This document shows, piece by piece, positions 17,554 to 27,300 of a stretch of 64,000 nt of DNA. Location: contig NZ_CP053908.1 in NCBI RefSeq assembly GCF_013256625.1, forward strand, positions 3,782,001 to 3,846,000, in the 5' to 3' direction. The translations under genes and the position numbers were made by a program. Below the pieces are notes generated by a model. The model searched no databases. It saw only the letters and a program-made list of their open reading frames with translations, and had not been told where the DNA came from. The first letter of the stretch is position 1, and every line of letters begins with the position of its first letter. This stretch comes from Hymenobacter sp. BRD128. Lineage in GTDB: Bacteria > Bacteroidota > Bacteroidia > Cytophagales > Hymenobacteraceae.

Positions 17554-20500
17554 TTAGGGCCCTTCCGCTGGTGTTTGCGCGCGCACGCCCAGCATGAGCT
17601 GGCCGGTGGGCTGGCCCTGGTGCAGCAGGCGGCAGCCGTAGAGCACCACCCGCCGCCGGCCCAGGCCCGGAAAGTCGGCGGTGAGGGCCAGGCCGCTGAA
17701 TTCAGCCGTGGGTGTGGCCAGGTCGAGCAGCTGCTGCAACTGCTGTAGCAGCGCCGGCTGCGCCCAGGCGCCCCCCAGGCTAGCCAGCGGCCGGCCAGCC
17801 AGCCCGGCCAGCGGCTGCCGGAAGGCGTCGGCAAAGGCCTGGTTGGCGCTCACGATGGCGAGGTCGGCGTCGAGGGCTAGCTGGGGCTCGCGCATGGTAG
17901 CCATCATGCTCGCGCCAAAGCGGGCAGCTGCCTGCAAGCGCGCTTCGAGGGTTTTGAGAGCCGTGATGTCGGTGAAGGTGAGCACCGCCCCGTTGATGTA
18001 GTTGTCGAGCGAGCGGTAGGGTAGAATGCGCAGCGTGTACCACTCGCCACGCGTGGTCTGGATGTTGGTTTCGACGCTGGTGAGGCGGTCGAGCACCTGC
18101 TGCACATCGCGCAGCAGGTGCTCGTAGCGCAGGCTGCTGGTAAAGTGGGCCAGCGGCCGGCCCACATCGCCGGGCAGCAGGCTGATGATGCGCCCCACGG
18201 GCGGCGTAAACCGCTTTATCACCAGGTCATTATCCAGAAAAACAATGGCAATCTCGGTGGCGTCGAGCAGGTTTTTCATGTCGTTGGCCGTCTGGCCCAG
18301 CTCCTGGGTTTTGGCCAGGTACTGCATGTTGAGGGTCATCAGCTCCTCGTTGAGGCTCTGCATTTCCTCCTTGTTGGTCATGGCCTCCTCGTTGGTGCTT
18401 TGCAGTTCCTCGTTGGCACTTTTAAGCTCTTCGAGGCTGCTCTCCATCTCCTCCACAGTAGTTTGGAGGCGGTGCTTGGTGTATTGCAGCTCCTTGTTGA
18501 GGGCGGCCACCACGGCGTCGCGGTGCCGGCCGTCGTCCTGGGGGTTGTGCTTGGCTAGCCGCACTTTGCGCGGGGTGGGCTGGTCTTCAAATACCACTAG
18601 CAGCAGGCCGGCCAGGGTTTCGGGACCCGCCAGGTGCCGCACGCTCAGGCGCAGCAGCTGCTGGCCGGCATCGGTGCGCACGCGCACGTTGTCCACGGTC
18701 ACGTCTTCGCGGCTTTGGGTGGCGCGGTGCACGGCCCCGCTTAGCTCGAAGTTCAGCTCCTCGCGGGCCATCTCGAAGAGGTTCATGCCACCCAGGCCGG
18801 GGGCGGGCTCCAGATACTTGCCGGTGCGGCCGTTCACGTACAGGATTTCGCCCTTGGCATCGATGACCACGGCGGGCGGGGCGTAGGCTTGCAGCAGCTT
18901 TTTCTGGACCAGCGCGGCAAAGGTGCTGGGTTGGCGGTGGTTGGCGGCAGAGGCGGACATGAGGGCCGTAGTCGGCGGCGCGGCCATGGGCCGCGCCAGG
19001 AAAAAAGGAAACTTGGTGAGGTGCGGCAGCGCCGCCGCCTGGGTGCTGCGCCGCGAAATCTTCCACTTCACATCGAGCGGCTGAAACAGGTCGTGGTAGC
19101 CGGTCATATTCTCGCTGGGCCCCAGAAAGAGCAGCCCCCTGGGATTGAGTGCGTAGTGAAAGACCGGTAGCAGGCTGCGCTGCAGCTCGGCAGTGAGGTA
19201 GATGAGCAGGTTGCGGCACACCAGCAGGTCGAGCTTGATGAAAGGCGCGTCCTTGTTAATGTTGTGCAGGGCAAACACCACCACGTCGCGCACTTCCTTG
19301 CGAATCTGGTACTGGCCGTCGCTTTTCTGAAAAAACCGCTTCAGGCGCGTGGGGCTCACGTCGCCCTCAATAGTGTCGTGGTACTGCCCCACGCGGGCAA
19401 GGGCAACGCTCTCGGGCGAGATGTCGGTAGCAAAAATCTGCACCTTGAGGTGGCGGCCCCTGTCTACCTCGTCGAGGCACTCAAAAAGCATCATGGCCAG
19501 CGAGTAGGCCTCCTCGCCGGTCGAGCAGCCGGGCGCCCATACCCGCACGGTGCTATCGGGCTCTTTTTCGGCCAAAATCGGCCGCAGGTACTCCTTGAGG
19601 CTAGCGAAGGCCTCGGGGTCGCGGAAGAACCTGGTGACGCCAATCAGCAGCTCGTGAAACAGCCGCTCGACCTCGGCGGGGTTTTCCTGCAAGTAGCGCA
19701 CGTAGTGCGTAAACTCCTTGATTTGGTGCGAGTTCATGCGGCGCTCGATGCGCCGAAATACCGTATTGCGCTTATAAAAGCTGAAGTCGTGGCCCGTTTG
19801 CTGGCGAATGAGCAGAAATATTTTCTGGAGCGCGTGGCTAGGCTGGCTGGTGCTTTCGGCGGCGGGCGCGCGCAGGGGGCGCGCCACGTAGTCGAGCAGC
19901 TGGGCGGGCATGAGCTCGGGGGCCAGCACAAAATCGACAAACTCGGTGGCCATCGCGGCGCGGGGCATGGCATCGAAGGCGGCCGTTTCGGGGGCCTGGG
20001 CCATCACCACGCCAAAATTTTCCATGATGAGCTTCAGCCCGATGGTGCCATCGGCCCCCGGCCCCGAAAAGATGATGCACACCGCACGCTCGCCCACCTC
20101 CTTGGCCAGGGTTTGCAAAAAAAAGTCGATGGGCTGGCGGCGGCCCACCGGCTGGGTAGGCCGCCGCCAAAAGAGGCTGCCGTGCAGCAGGCTCAGGTCG
20201 CAGCCGGGCGGAATGACGTAGACGTGGTTGGGGCGCACGCGCAGGCCGTCGTGGGCCTCGGCCACGGGCAGCGGCGTAAAGCGCTGAATAACCTGGGCGA
20301 GGGCCGTGCCCTGCGCGGGGTCGGGCAGGCGGTGCAGCACCACTACAAAGGCTAGCCCGCTCTGGGCCGGCAGGTGGACAAAAAACTTCTCAAATGCTTC
20401 GAGCGCGCCGGCCGAGCCGCAGAGCGCCACCACCGGAAACTTGTCGGCGGCGCCCCGCCCGGCGCGGGGGCGGCTGCCCCTGGGGCCGGGCGGCAACTCG

Positions 20501-20580
20501 GGCTTTACCGACTCGGCCCTACTGGGAGCCGTGCCGGCGGCCTCAGCAGGCTCCCCATCCTGCCTAGCGGTGTAAGTCAT
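17554..20580 (-). CDS. CheB-CheR-PAS hybrid protein
   Basis: 1008-residue fusion. Residues about 45-230 form a CheB methylesterase domain with the catalytic serine in CGSAGALEA, histidine in VVLHRLPDPAQG and aspartate in FSGPGADGTIG, but no receiver domain. A CheR methyltransferase follows, with RFFRDPEAF and the SAM motif WAPGCSTGEEAYSL. Then come a PAS domain, a coiled coil (SSLEELKSANEELQSTNEEA), and one or two more PAS domains; there is no kinase domain at the end. Such hybrids occur outside classical chemotaxis and are thought to link methylation to PAS-based sensing. No chemoreceptor or cheA gene is present in the window. Confidence 0.92.
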   Translation of the reverse strand: MTYTARQDGEPAEAAGTAPSRAESVKPELPPGPRGSRPRAGRGAADKFPVVALCGSAGALEAFEKFFVHLPAQSGLAFVVVLHRLPDPAQGTALAQVIQRFTPLPVAEAHDGLRVRPNHVYVIPPGCDLSLLHGSLFWRRPTQPVGRRQPIDFFLQTLAKEVGERAVCIIFSGPGADGTIGLKLIMENFGVVMAQAPETAAFDAMPRAAMATEFVDFVLAPELMPAQLLDYVARPLRAPAAESTSQPSHALQKIFLLIRQQTGHDFSFYKRNTVFRRIERRMNSHQIKEFTHYVRYLQENPAEVERLFHELLIGVTRFFRDPEAFASLKEYLRPILAEKEPDSTVRVWAPGCSTGEEAYSLAMMLFECLDEVDRGRHLKVQIFATDISPESVALARVGQYHDTIEGDVSPTRLKRFFQKSDGQYQIRKEVRDVVVFALHNINKDAPFIKLDLLVCRNLLIYLTAELQRSLLPVFHYALNPRGLLFLGPSENMTGYHDLFQPLDVKWKISRRSTQAAALPHLTKFPFFLARPMAAPPTTALMSASAANHRQPSTFAALVQKKLLQAYAPPAVVIDAKGEILYVNGRTGKYLEPAPGLGGMNLFEMAREELNFELSGAVHRATQSREDVTVDNVRVRTDAGQQLLRLSVRHLAGPETLAGLLLVVFEDQPTPRKVRLAKHNPQDDGRHRDAVVAALNKELQYTKHRLQTTVEEMESSLEELKSANEELQSTNEEAMTNKEEMQSLNEELMTLNMQYLAKTQELGQTANDMKNLLDATEIAIVFLDNDLVIKRFTPPVGRIISLLPGDVGRPLAHFTSSLRYEHLLRDVQQVLDRLTSVETNIQTTRGEWYTLRILPYRSLDNYINGAVLTFTDITALKTLEARLQAAARFGASMMATMREPQLALDADLAIVSANQAFADAFRQPLAGLAGRPLASLGGAWAQPALLQQLQQLLDLATPTAEFSGLALTADFPGLGRRRVVLYGCRLLHQGQPTGQLMLGVRAQTPAEGP

Positions 20581-20764
20581 AAGAAATAACGGAAGAGACT
20601 ACCGGGCACAACGGGCCCGGCCGCACTGATTTTGGCCAGCGCAACAGGCTAGCCAGCCGCGCAAAGAGTGCGGGAATTGCCTGGCTAAGGTAAGTAGTGG
20701 GCTGCGTTATCATATTTCCGGTCTTCGCCGCAAAGCCGCCCAGGGTACCGGCGAGGCCCTGCGC

Positions 20765-20938
20765 ATGCTCGAAGAGCGCAAAAGCCTGCTCGGCAATATG
20801 GCCACCCACGGCGAAGGCCATTGGAGCCAGCAAAAAACCGGGCGGGTTGAAGACATGAAGCGCCACCTCAACTGCCTGCGCGAGTTCTTGCTCAACGGTA
20901 GCGAGGGCATGGCGCCCACCGAGCCGGGCCCGGGCTAG
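20765..20938 (+). CDS. Small hypothetical protein or gene remnant
   Basis: A short frame with protein-like composition: EERKSLLGNMATHGEGHW, then EDMKRHLNCLREFLLNG, a charged amphipathic helical pattern that looks coded rather than random. The open frame extends back to a stop at 20627 and stays convincing (LRYHISGLRRKAAQ) before the first ATG at 20765, so either a rare start codon lies upstream (ATT near 20714) or the 5' end is lost by a frameshift. I do not recognise a family. Confidence 0.35.
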   Translation: MLEERKSLLGNMATHGEGHWSQQKTGRVEDMKRHLNCLREFLLNGSEGMAPTEPGPG

Positions 20939-21042
20939 CCCGGGCCGGTAAGCACAAGAAAACGAAGGTATTTAGCGTTGGGCTTCGCCGAGATTCTCTT
21001 GCCGAAGCTCTTTCTTTTTCACCCTCTTACTTCTTCACTTTC

Positions 21043-22206
21043 ATGGCTCTTTTTTCACGCCCGCAGCCTAGCGCCCCGCCTACTCCGGCCCCCGCCCCCA
21101 GCAAAGCCCGCGAGTGGCTGGGCTCGCTCATCTTTGCCGTGGTGGCGGCCACGCTGCTGCGCTGGTCGGCGGTCGAGGCCTACGTCATTCCGTCCGAAAG
21201 CATGGAGCACTCGCTGCTGGTGGGCGACTACCTGTTTGTGAGCAAGTTGCACTACGGCCCCCAGACGCCCCAGACGCCCTTGCAGGTGCCCCTGACGCAC
21301 CAGACGCTGCCGCTGCTGGGGTGGAAAAGCTATTCCGACCTCATTCAATTGCCCACGTACCGCTTTCCGGGCTTTAGCTCGGTGCAGCGCAACGACGTGG
21401 TGGTGTTTCACGTGCCGCACGAGCAGCAGCGCCCGGCCGACCTGCGCACGTTTCTCATCAAGCGCTGCATCGCGGTGGCCGGCGATACGCTGACTATTCG
21501 CCAGGGCCAGGTGTTTCTCAATGGCCAGCCCGGTGCCGTTGCCGGCCAGCCCCAGACTACCTACTTCATGGCCGTGCCCCAGCCCAACGACGAGGTGCGC
21601 CAGGCGCTGCACGACCAGGGCGTGGCCGACTACACCCAGCCCGATGGCCTGCCCGCCGCCGGCACCAATCCTGAAACCGGCCAGCTAGGCTACTTCATCA
21701 GCTGCCCGGCCACGGTGGCCGCCTATTTCAAAAAACAGCCCTACGTGCAGTCGCTCAGCGTAGCAGAGCCGGCCGCTGAACTCTTCCCCGACGTGGCCGA
21801 TTTTGACGTATCGGGCGCCCGGAGCGCGGTGCCGCGCAAGTGGCAGCTTGACACCTATGGCCCGCTGCCCGTGCCCAAAAAAGGCCAGACCATCGCGCTC
21901 ACGCCCGCCAACGCCGCCATTTACTACAAAATCGTGAGCCAGTACGAGCACAACCCGGGCGTTACCTGGGGCCCGGACGGCATGATTCAGCAAAATGGCA
22001 AGCCGCTGACGCGCTACACCATCAAGCAGAACTACTACTTTATGCTGGGCGACAACCGCCACAATTCCGAAGACTCGCGCTTCTGGGGCTTCGTGCCCGA
22101 AGACCACGTGGTGGGCAAGGCCGTGTTTGTGTGGCTCTCGCTCGACCCCCACGCCGATTTCTGGCACCGCGTGCGCTGGAGCCGCGTGCTGCGCCCCGTG
22201 AGCTAG
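21043..22206 (+). CDS. lepB: Signal peptidase I
   Basis: Membrane-bound leader peptidase (387 residues), cleaving signal peptides on the periplasmic side. One N-terminal membrane helix (WLGSLIFAVVAATLLRW) is followed by the catalytic serine in IPSESMEHSLLVGDYLFV, the general-base lysine in LIKRCIAVAGDTL, and the C-terminal box MLGDNRHNSEDSRFWGFV. The large insert between the last two boxes is usual for Bacteroidota enzymes. Monocistronic in appearance. Confidence 0.95.
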   Translation: MALFSRPQPSAPPTPAPAPSKAREWLGSLIFAVVAATLLRWSAVEAYVIPSESMEHSLLVGDYLFVSKLHYGPQTPQTPLQVPLTHQTLPLLGWKSYSDLIQLPTYRFPGFSSVQRNDVVVFHVPHEQQRPADLRTFLIKRCIAVAGDTLTIRQGQVFLNGQPGAVAGQPQTTYFMAVPQPNDEVRQALHDQGVADYTQPDGLPAAGTNPETGQLGYFISCPATVAAYFKKQPYVQSLSVAEPAAELFPDVADFDVSGARSAVPRKWQLDTYGPLPVPKKGQTIALTPANAAIYYKIVSQYEHNPGVTWGPDGMIQQNGKPLTRYTIKQNYYFMLGDNRHNSEDSRFWGFVPEDHVVGKAVFVWLSLDPHADFWHRVRWSRVLRPVS

Positions 22207-22328
22207 CCAGCAAATTTCAGCAAATCGAGTGGCTAGCCGCTTGATGGACAGCTTACTAGCGCAGGTCACAACCTTACACCGGGTTTTGAGGTAAAACGGC
22301 CACCGATTTACGATTTTTCCTTTTCCTC

Positions 22329-22610
22329 ATGAAACTCTCGCATTTTCTCCTCGCCGCTGGCTTGTGCAGCTTCACCGCCGCTTCGGCCCAAACCACGCCC
22401 AACTCGACCTCTGTCGGTACGGCTACTCCCAGCACGGTACCCAGCGGTACGGCTCCCATGCCTAACGACCCCAAAGGCGCCGTTTCAGCGGGCGAAGTAT
22501 TTACTACGGGCGCGCCCAACGGCAGCACCGGCAATCGCCGCGCCATGAAGCACAGAAAAGATAAAAGCACCATGCCCGACGGCAAAGGCAAGATGAAGGC
22601 CAAGATGTAG
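22329..22610 (+). CDS. Small secreted protein, Thr/Ser/Lys-rich
   Basis: 93-residue peptide with a clear signal (MKLSHFLLAAGLCSFTAASA, cleavage after ASA), a Thr/Ser/Pro-rich middle and a basic C-terminal tail (KHRKDKSTM...KGKMKAKM). No domain is recognised; the mature part is disordered and positively charged. It stands alone and is followed by a strong terminator 43 bp downstream. Confidence 0.65.
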   Translation: MKLSHFLLAAGLCSFTAASAQTTPNSTSVGTATPSTVPSGTAPMPNDPKGAVSAGEVFTTGAPNGSTGNRRAMKHRKDKSTMPDGKGKMKAKM

Positions 22611-22652
22611 CCAACTGTTGTCTAAGCACTTACTGTTTCACTATCGCGTGCC

Positions 22653-22687
22653 AAAAAGGCCGCTGGCGCAATGCCAGCGGCCTTTTT
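22653..22687 (+). terminator. Intrinsic terminator
   Basis: AAAAA, then a perfect 10-bp GC stem (22658-22667 with 22673-22682), a 5-nt loop, and TTTTT. It ends transcription of the small secreted protein gene and would also work on the other strand. Confidence 0.9.
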
Positions 22688-23004
22688 ATTGAATTTTTCA
22701 GCCCTGCGTTTTGACGCCGAGCCGGCAGTTGGGCAAAAATGACGGGGACGCTGCCAGCAGGTTTTTATCGGGCCTTGGCCACCTGTCAGCAAGCCGCGCT
22801 CTGTAGTGGGTTGTATTATTCTAGCCAGCCAGCAGTTGGTGAAACCCGCAATTGCTGCGGAGCACTATCAGCTATTATGCTAAGCACTTGGCTAGGTGGG
22901 CAATAACAGTAAGCAGCTTTTTGCTTATGCCCTGCCTTATCAAACACTTGGAATATACTTAATAAGAAAATAACCAGAAATTTTTACACTTCAGGAATAG
23001 CAAG
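22688..23004. other. Intergenic stretch without recognised feature
   Basis: About 315 bp between a terminator and the IS5-family element. Both strands lack a plausible reading frame or RNA gene that I can see. The right half is richer in A and T than the surroundings. Confidence 0.5.
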
Positions 23005-23008
23005 CTAG

Positions 23009-23809
23009 GTTGCACGGACAATTAGCGAAGCCACAAGAGTGCTGAGATGAAATGCACCATTCCTAAGAAGCTGCTGGCCGTTTTATCATAGCGCGTGGCC
23101 AGCCGGCGAAACTGCTTGAGGCGACTAAAAAAGCGCTCGACTTTGTTGCGGTCGCGGTACAGATTTCGGTCAATCACGCGTTGGACGAGGCGGTTCTTTT
23201 TGCTGGGAATCACCGCTTGGGCACCGAGGGCGGCCACGCTGGCGAGTACGGCGTCCGTATCGTAGGCTTTGTCTGCCAGCACGTTGCTGGTACCCTCAGC
23301 GGCCGGCAGCAGTTCCGCTACGCGTCGACAATCGGCTTGCTGGCCGGGACCGAGCACCACGCGCAACGGGTTACCCAGCGCGTCGACGAGGGCGTGGATT
23401 TTGGTCGTCAGCCCGCCGCGGCTGCGGCCGAGGGCTTCGTCGCCGACGCGGCTTTTTTTCGGCTGCCCGCCGCCTGCGCGTGGGCCCGCACCACGGTCGA
23501 ATCAAGCATCACCCAATCCAGGTCTGGTTCCTGCACGGCTTCGAACAAGCGTTGCCAAATGCCTTTTTGGGCCCAGCGCCGGCTGCGTTTGCGCAACGTG
23601 TCGTGTTTGCCAAAGCGGGCCGGCAGTGCACGCCAGGCGCAGCCGTGGCGCGCCACCCAGAACACGGCGTTGAGAAAGAGTCGGTTATCGACGCCTGTTC
23701 GGCCCACGTCGCCCGCTTTGCCCGATAAATGTGGGGCCAAAGCGGTCCAAGCACGGTCACTGATTTCATCCAGATTGCTCACGAACGCAAAGATAATTGT
23801 CCGTACAAC
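23009..23809 (-). mobile_element. IS5-family insertion sequence (IS427-like), apparently complete
   Basis: An 801-bp element with terminal inverted repeats GTTGYACGGACAATTA at 23009 and its complement ending at 23809, with one mismatch. It is flanked on both sides by CTAG (23005-23008 and 23810-23813), the likely target duplication or target word. It carries one transposase gene in two frames on the minus strand. Confidence 0.88.
23022..23782 (-). CDS. IS5-family transposase made by -1 frameshift
   Basis: Two overlapping frames. The first (start at 23782) encodes the N-terminal helix-turn-helix region and catalytic start (DEISDRAWTALAPHL, then WVMLDSTVVRAHAQAAG with the first DDE aspartate) and ends at 23408. 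The second (to 23022) encodes LTTKIHALVDALGNPLR, LADKAYDTD and RNKVERFFSRLKQFRRLATRYDK, the other catalytic residues. At the join the coding strand has seven A (GAAAAAAAG); slipping back one base gives KKSRVGDEALGRSRGG and continues without a stop. This is the arrangement of the IS427 subgroup, so the gene is probably functional. Confidence 0.9.
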
Positions 23810-23835
23810 CTAGCAACTACTACCAGAGGCCGCCC

Positions 23836-23843
23836 TACCTTTG
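23836..23843 (+). promoter_or_regulatory. Bacteroidota -7 promoter box
   Basis: TACCTTTG matches the TAnnTTTG consensus and lies 28 bp before the ATG at 23872. Confidence 0.55.
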
Positions 23844-23871
23844 TCCTACAAAAACCTGTTTAAATCTTACT

Positions 23872-24297
23872 ATGCAAACAACGCTACTCGTTTTGACGCT
23901 GCTTGCTGCGCCGGCCTGGGCTAGCCGGCCCGCCGAGTTGCAATGGGGGTGGGGAAGTAGCCCCGCGCAGGTGCAGCAGCAGGTGCAGCAATTGGGGTGG
24001 GAGCAGCTGCGCCCCCTGCAAAAAACGGCCGACTCCGGCCATTTGAGCCAGATGTCGTTTCGGCTGCCGCAGTCGCTGCGGGGCAGCGAGAGCATTCGCA
24101 CCTGCATTTTCCGCGATAACCGGCTGGTGCGCGTGTACCTGCTGACGCGCGGCATCGGCGCCAAAACGATGGTGTGCCTTTTCAACACCACTTACCGGCA
24201 GCTGACGCCCACCGCCTGGGTTGACCCCAGCAGTGGCACGCGCGTCGACCAAGCGTTGCTGAATGATAACCAGGTTTTTACTGTTTCGCCGGGCTAG
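23872..24297 (+). CDS. Hypothetical exported protein
   Basis: 141 residues from the ATG at 23872, which directly precedes a signal peptide (TTLLVLTLLAAPAWA). The mature part contains WGSSPAQVQQQVQQLGWEQL and later IFRDNRLVRVYLLTRG, a pattern of small periplasmic proteins in which a short helix reads a following beta sheet. No family assigned. Upstream an in-frame ATG at 23797 lies inside the IS terminal repeat and is rejected. A TACCTTTG box is positioned for this start. Confidence 0.65.
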   Translation: MQTTLLVLTLLAAPAWASRPAELQWGWGSSPAQVQQQVQQLGWEQLRPLQKTADSGHLSQMSFRLPQSLRGSESIRTCIFRDNRLVRVYLLTRGIGAKTMVCLFNTTYRQLTPTAWVDPSSGTRVDQALLNDNQVFTVSPG

Positions 24298-24384
24298 CCG
24301 TAGCGGCGCGCTTTGCTGCGCAGCCTAGCCTCAGCAGCTTGCCATTACTAGCCCGGCGGCGCTTACTGCCGCCGGGCTGGTGCC

Positions 24385-27300
24385 TTAGTACACAATCGTA
24401 ATGGGCCCCGCGTAGGAGCGGCCCAGCGGGCCTTTCGTGACGACAACGTAGTAGTACGTGCCCACCGGCGCGGGCTGGCCGTTGATGTCGCCGCGCCACT
24501 CATTGGCCCGGCTGTAGTTCTCGGCCGAGAAAATCTTATCGCCCCAGCGGTTGAATATATTCACCGTGTTGTCGGGAAATTGCTCGATAAAGTCAATCTG
24601 CCAGGTATCGTCCACGCCGTCGCCGTTGGGCGAGAAGGCGCTGGGAATGCGAATGGCCGGGCGCACGGTCACGGTCACCTCATCGGAGCTGGCGCAGCCG
24701 CCCGTGCCGGCCGAGAGGGTGTAGGTGGTGGTGACCAGCGGCGCGGCCACGGGGTGCAGCGGGTCGTTGGCCGGGATGGTGAGGCCCAGGGCCGGCGTCC
24801 ACGTTACGGGGTAGCTGCCGTCGGCGCTGCCCTCCAGCACCACCGAAGAGCCGGCCAGAATCTCCTTATCGGGCCCCGCATTCACCACCACCGGCGGCTG
24901 AATTCGCACCACCACGCCGTTCGACACGGCCGTTACGGGCTGGCCGCACACGTCGGTGGTGCGCAGGCGCAGCGTCACGGTCTGGCCATCACGCAGGGTG
25001 CTGCTGGTAAACACCGGGGTAGTGGCTCCGGCCACGTCGTTGCCATTTACCTGCCACTGGTAAGTGGGGGCCGACCCGGTACCGGTTGCGCTGGTGATGC
25101 TGAACGTAAGCGGCGTGCCGGGACACACTGGCCCGCCCGGTTGCACAAAAATGGCCAGCGTAGGCAGCGGCGTGGCCGTGCGCGTTACCGTAACGGTGGC
25201 CGTGGCGGGGCCGGTGCTGCACAGGCCCACCGTGGGCGTTACCTGCACCCGCACCTGGTCGCCGGTGGCGAGGGTGCTGCTGGTAAACGTGGGCCCGCTA
25301 GCCACGGCCACGTTGTTGACAAACCACTGGAAGGTGGGCGCGGCGCCCGCATTGGTAACCACGGCCGTGAAGGTGAGGGGTGTGCCGGCGCACTGCACGG
25401 GCGGGGTGGCCAGGCTCACAGTAGGCGTCACGAGGGGCTGCACCAGTATCGTCACCACGTTGGAAACCGCCGTCGAGCAGCTGCCGGTGCCGGAAGTAAC
25501 CCGGCGGCGGTAGTAGGTGGTGGCCGTGAGCGGGCCGGGTGCATACGTCTCGCTGGTAGCGCCCGCGATGGCCGACCAGGTCGAATTATCCGGCGACGAT
25601 TCCCACTGATACGCAAACGTGCCCGTGCCCCCGCTAGCTCCCGCCGCGCTGCTCAGCGGACTAGGCGCGGTGCCCGTGCAAATAGCCTGGTCGGCGGCAA
25701 TGCGGCCGGCCGTCAGGGCGGGCAGCACCGTCAGGGCGACGGCCGGCGAGTACACCGGGTCGCAGGGGCCCGACGTCACCTGGCGGCGGTAGTAGGTCGT
25801 GACCGTGAGCGGCCCCGGTGCATACGTTGCGCCGGTAGCACCGGGGATGGCCGTCCAGGTCGCGTTATCCAGCGACGACTGCCACTGATAGGCGAAGCTG
25901 CCGGTGCCCCCGCTAGCCCCCGCCGTGCTGGTGAGCGGCGCGGGCGTGGCGCCCAGGCACAGCGTTTGGGAAGCGCCGATGGTGCCGGCCGTCAGCGCCG
26001 GGGTCACCGTAATCGTAACGACGTTGGAGATGGCGGGCGCGCAGGTGCCCGCCGTCACGCGGCGCCGGAAGTAAGTAGTCGCGCTCAGCGGGCCGGGTGC
26101 GTAGGTCGGCCCGGTAGCCCCGCCAATGGCCGACCAGTTCACATTATCCGCCGATGCTTCCCACTGATAGGCAACTGTGCCGGTGCCACCGCTAGCCCCC
26201 ACCGTGCTGGTAAGGGGCGCCGGCGTGGCACCCGCGCACAACGTCTGGTCGGCGCCAATGGCACCGGCCAGCAAGGCTGGCAGCACGCTGATGGTGACGG
26301 TATTAGAAGGTGCAGTGGTGCACGCGCCGGAACTCACCTGGCGGCGGTAGTAGGTAGTGGCCGTGAGCGGGCCGGGTGCATACGTCTCGCTGGTAGCGCC
26401 CGCGATGGCCGACCAGGTCGAATTATCCGGCGACGATTCCCACTGATACGCAAACGTGCCCGTGCCCCCGCTAGCTCCCGCCGCGCTGCTCAGCGGACTA
26501 GGCGCGGTGCCCGTGCAAATAGCCTGGTCGGCGGCAATGCGGCCGGCCGTCAGGGCGGGCAGCACCGTCAGGGCGACGGCCGGCGAGTACACCGGGTCGC
26601 AGGGGCCCGACGTCACCTGGCGGCGGTAGTAGGTCGTGACCGTGAGCGGCCCCGGTGCATACGTTGCGCCGGTAGCACCGGGGATGGCCGTCCAGGTCGC
26701 GTTATCCAGCGACGACTGCCACTGATAGGCGAAGCTGCCGGTGCCCCCGCTAGCCCCCGCCGTGCTGGTGAGCGGCGCGGGCGTGGCGCCCAGGCACAGC
26801 GTTTGGGAAGCGCCGATGGTGCCGGCCGTCAGCGCCGGGGTCACCGTAATCGTAACGACGTTGGAGATGGCGGGCGCGCAGGTGCCCGCCGTCACGCGGC
26901 GCCGGAAGTAAGTAGTCGCGCTCAGCGGGCCGGGTGCGTAGGTCGGCCCGGTAGCCCCGCCAATGGCCGACCAGTTCACATTATCCGCCGATGCTTCCCA
27001 CTGGTAAGTGAGCGCGCCCGCCCCGCCCGAAGCCGGGGTAGGGCTGGTGAAGGGGCTAGGGGTAACGCCCGCGCACAGTGCCTGGTCGGCGGCAATAGTA
27101 CCGGCCACGAGGGCTGGCACCACCGTTACCGTGACGGTGTTAGAAGGAGCAGTGGTGCACGCGCCGGAAAAGACCCGGCGGCGGAAATACGTAGTGGCCG
27201 GGAGCGAGCCGGGCGCAAATGTTGCGCCGGTGGCGCCCGCGATGGCCGTCCAGGTCGAATTATCCGGCGACGATTCCCACTGATAGGCAAAGCTGCCGGT

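Noticed and set aside
19264..20355. A 363-codon plus-strand frame opposite the CheB-CheR gene
   Set aside because: It overlaps well-conserved CheB and CheR catalytic motifs on the other strand and shows no family features of its own.
25520..27003. Repeated units in the secreted protein as a CRISPR-like array
   Set aside because: Units are about 280 bp, in frame and protein-coding; there are no short repeats with unique spacers. No CRISPR array is seen anywhere in the window.
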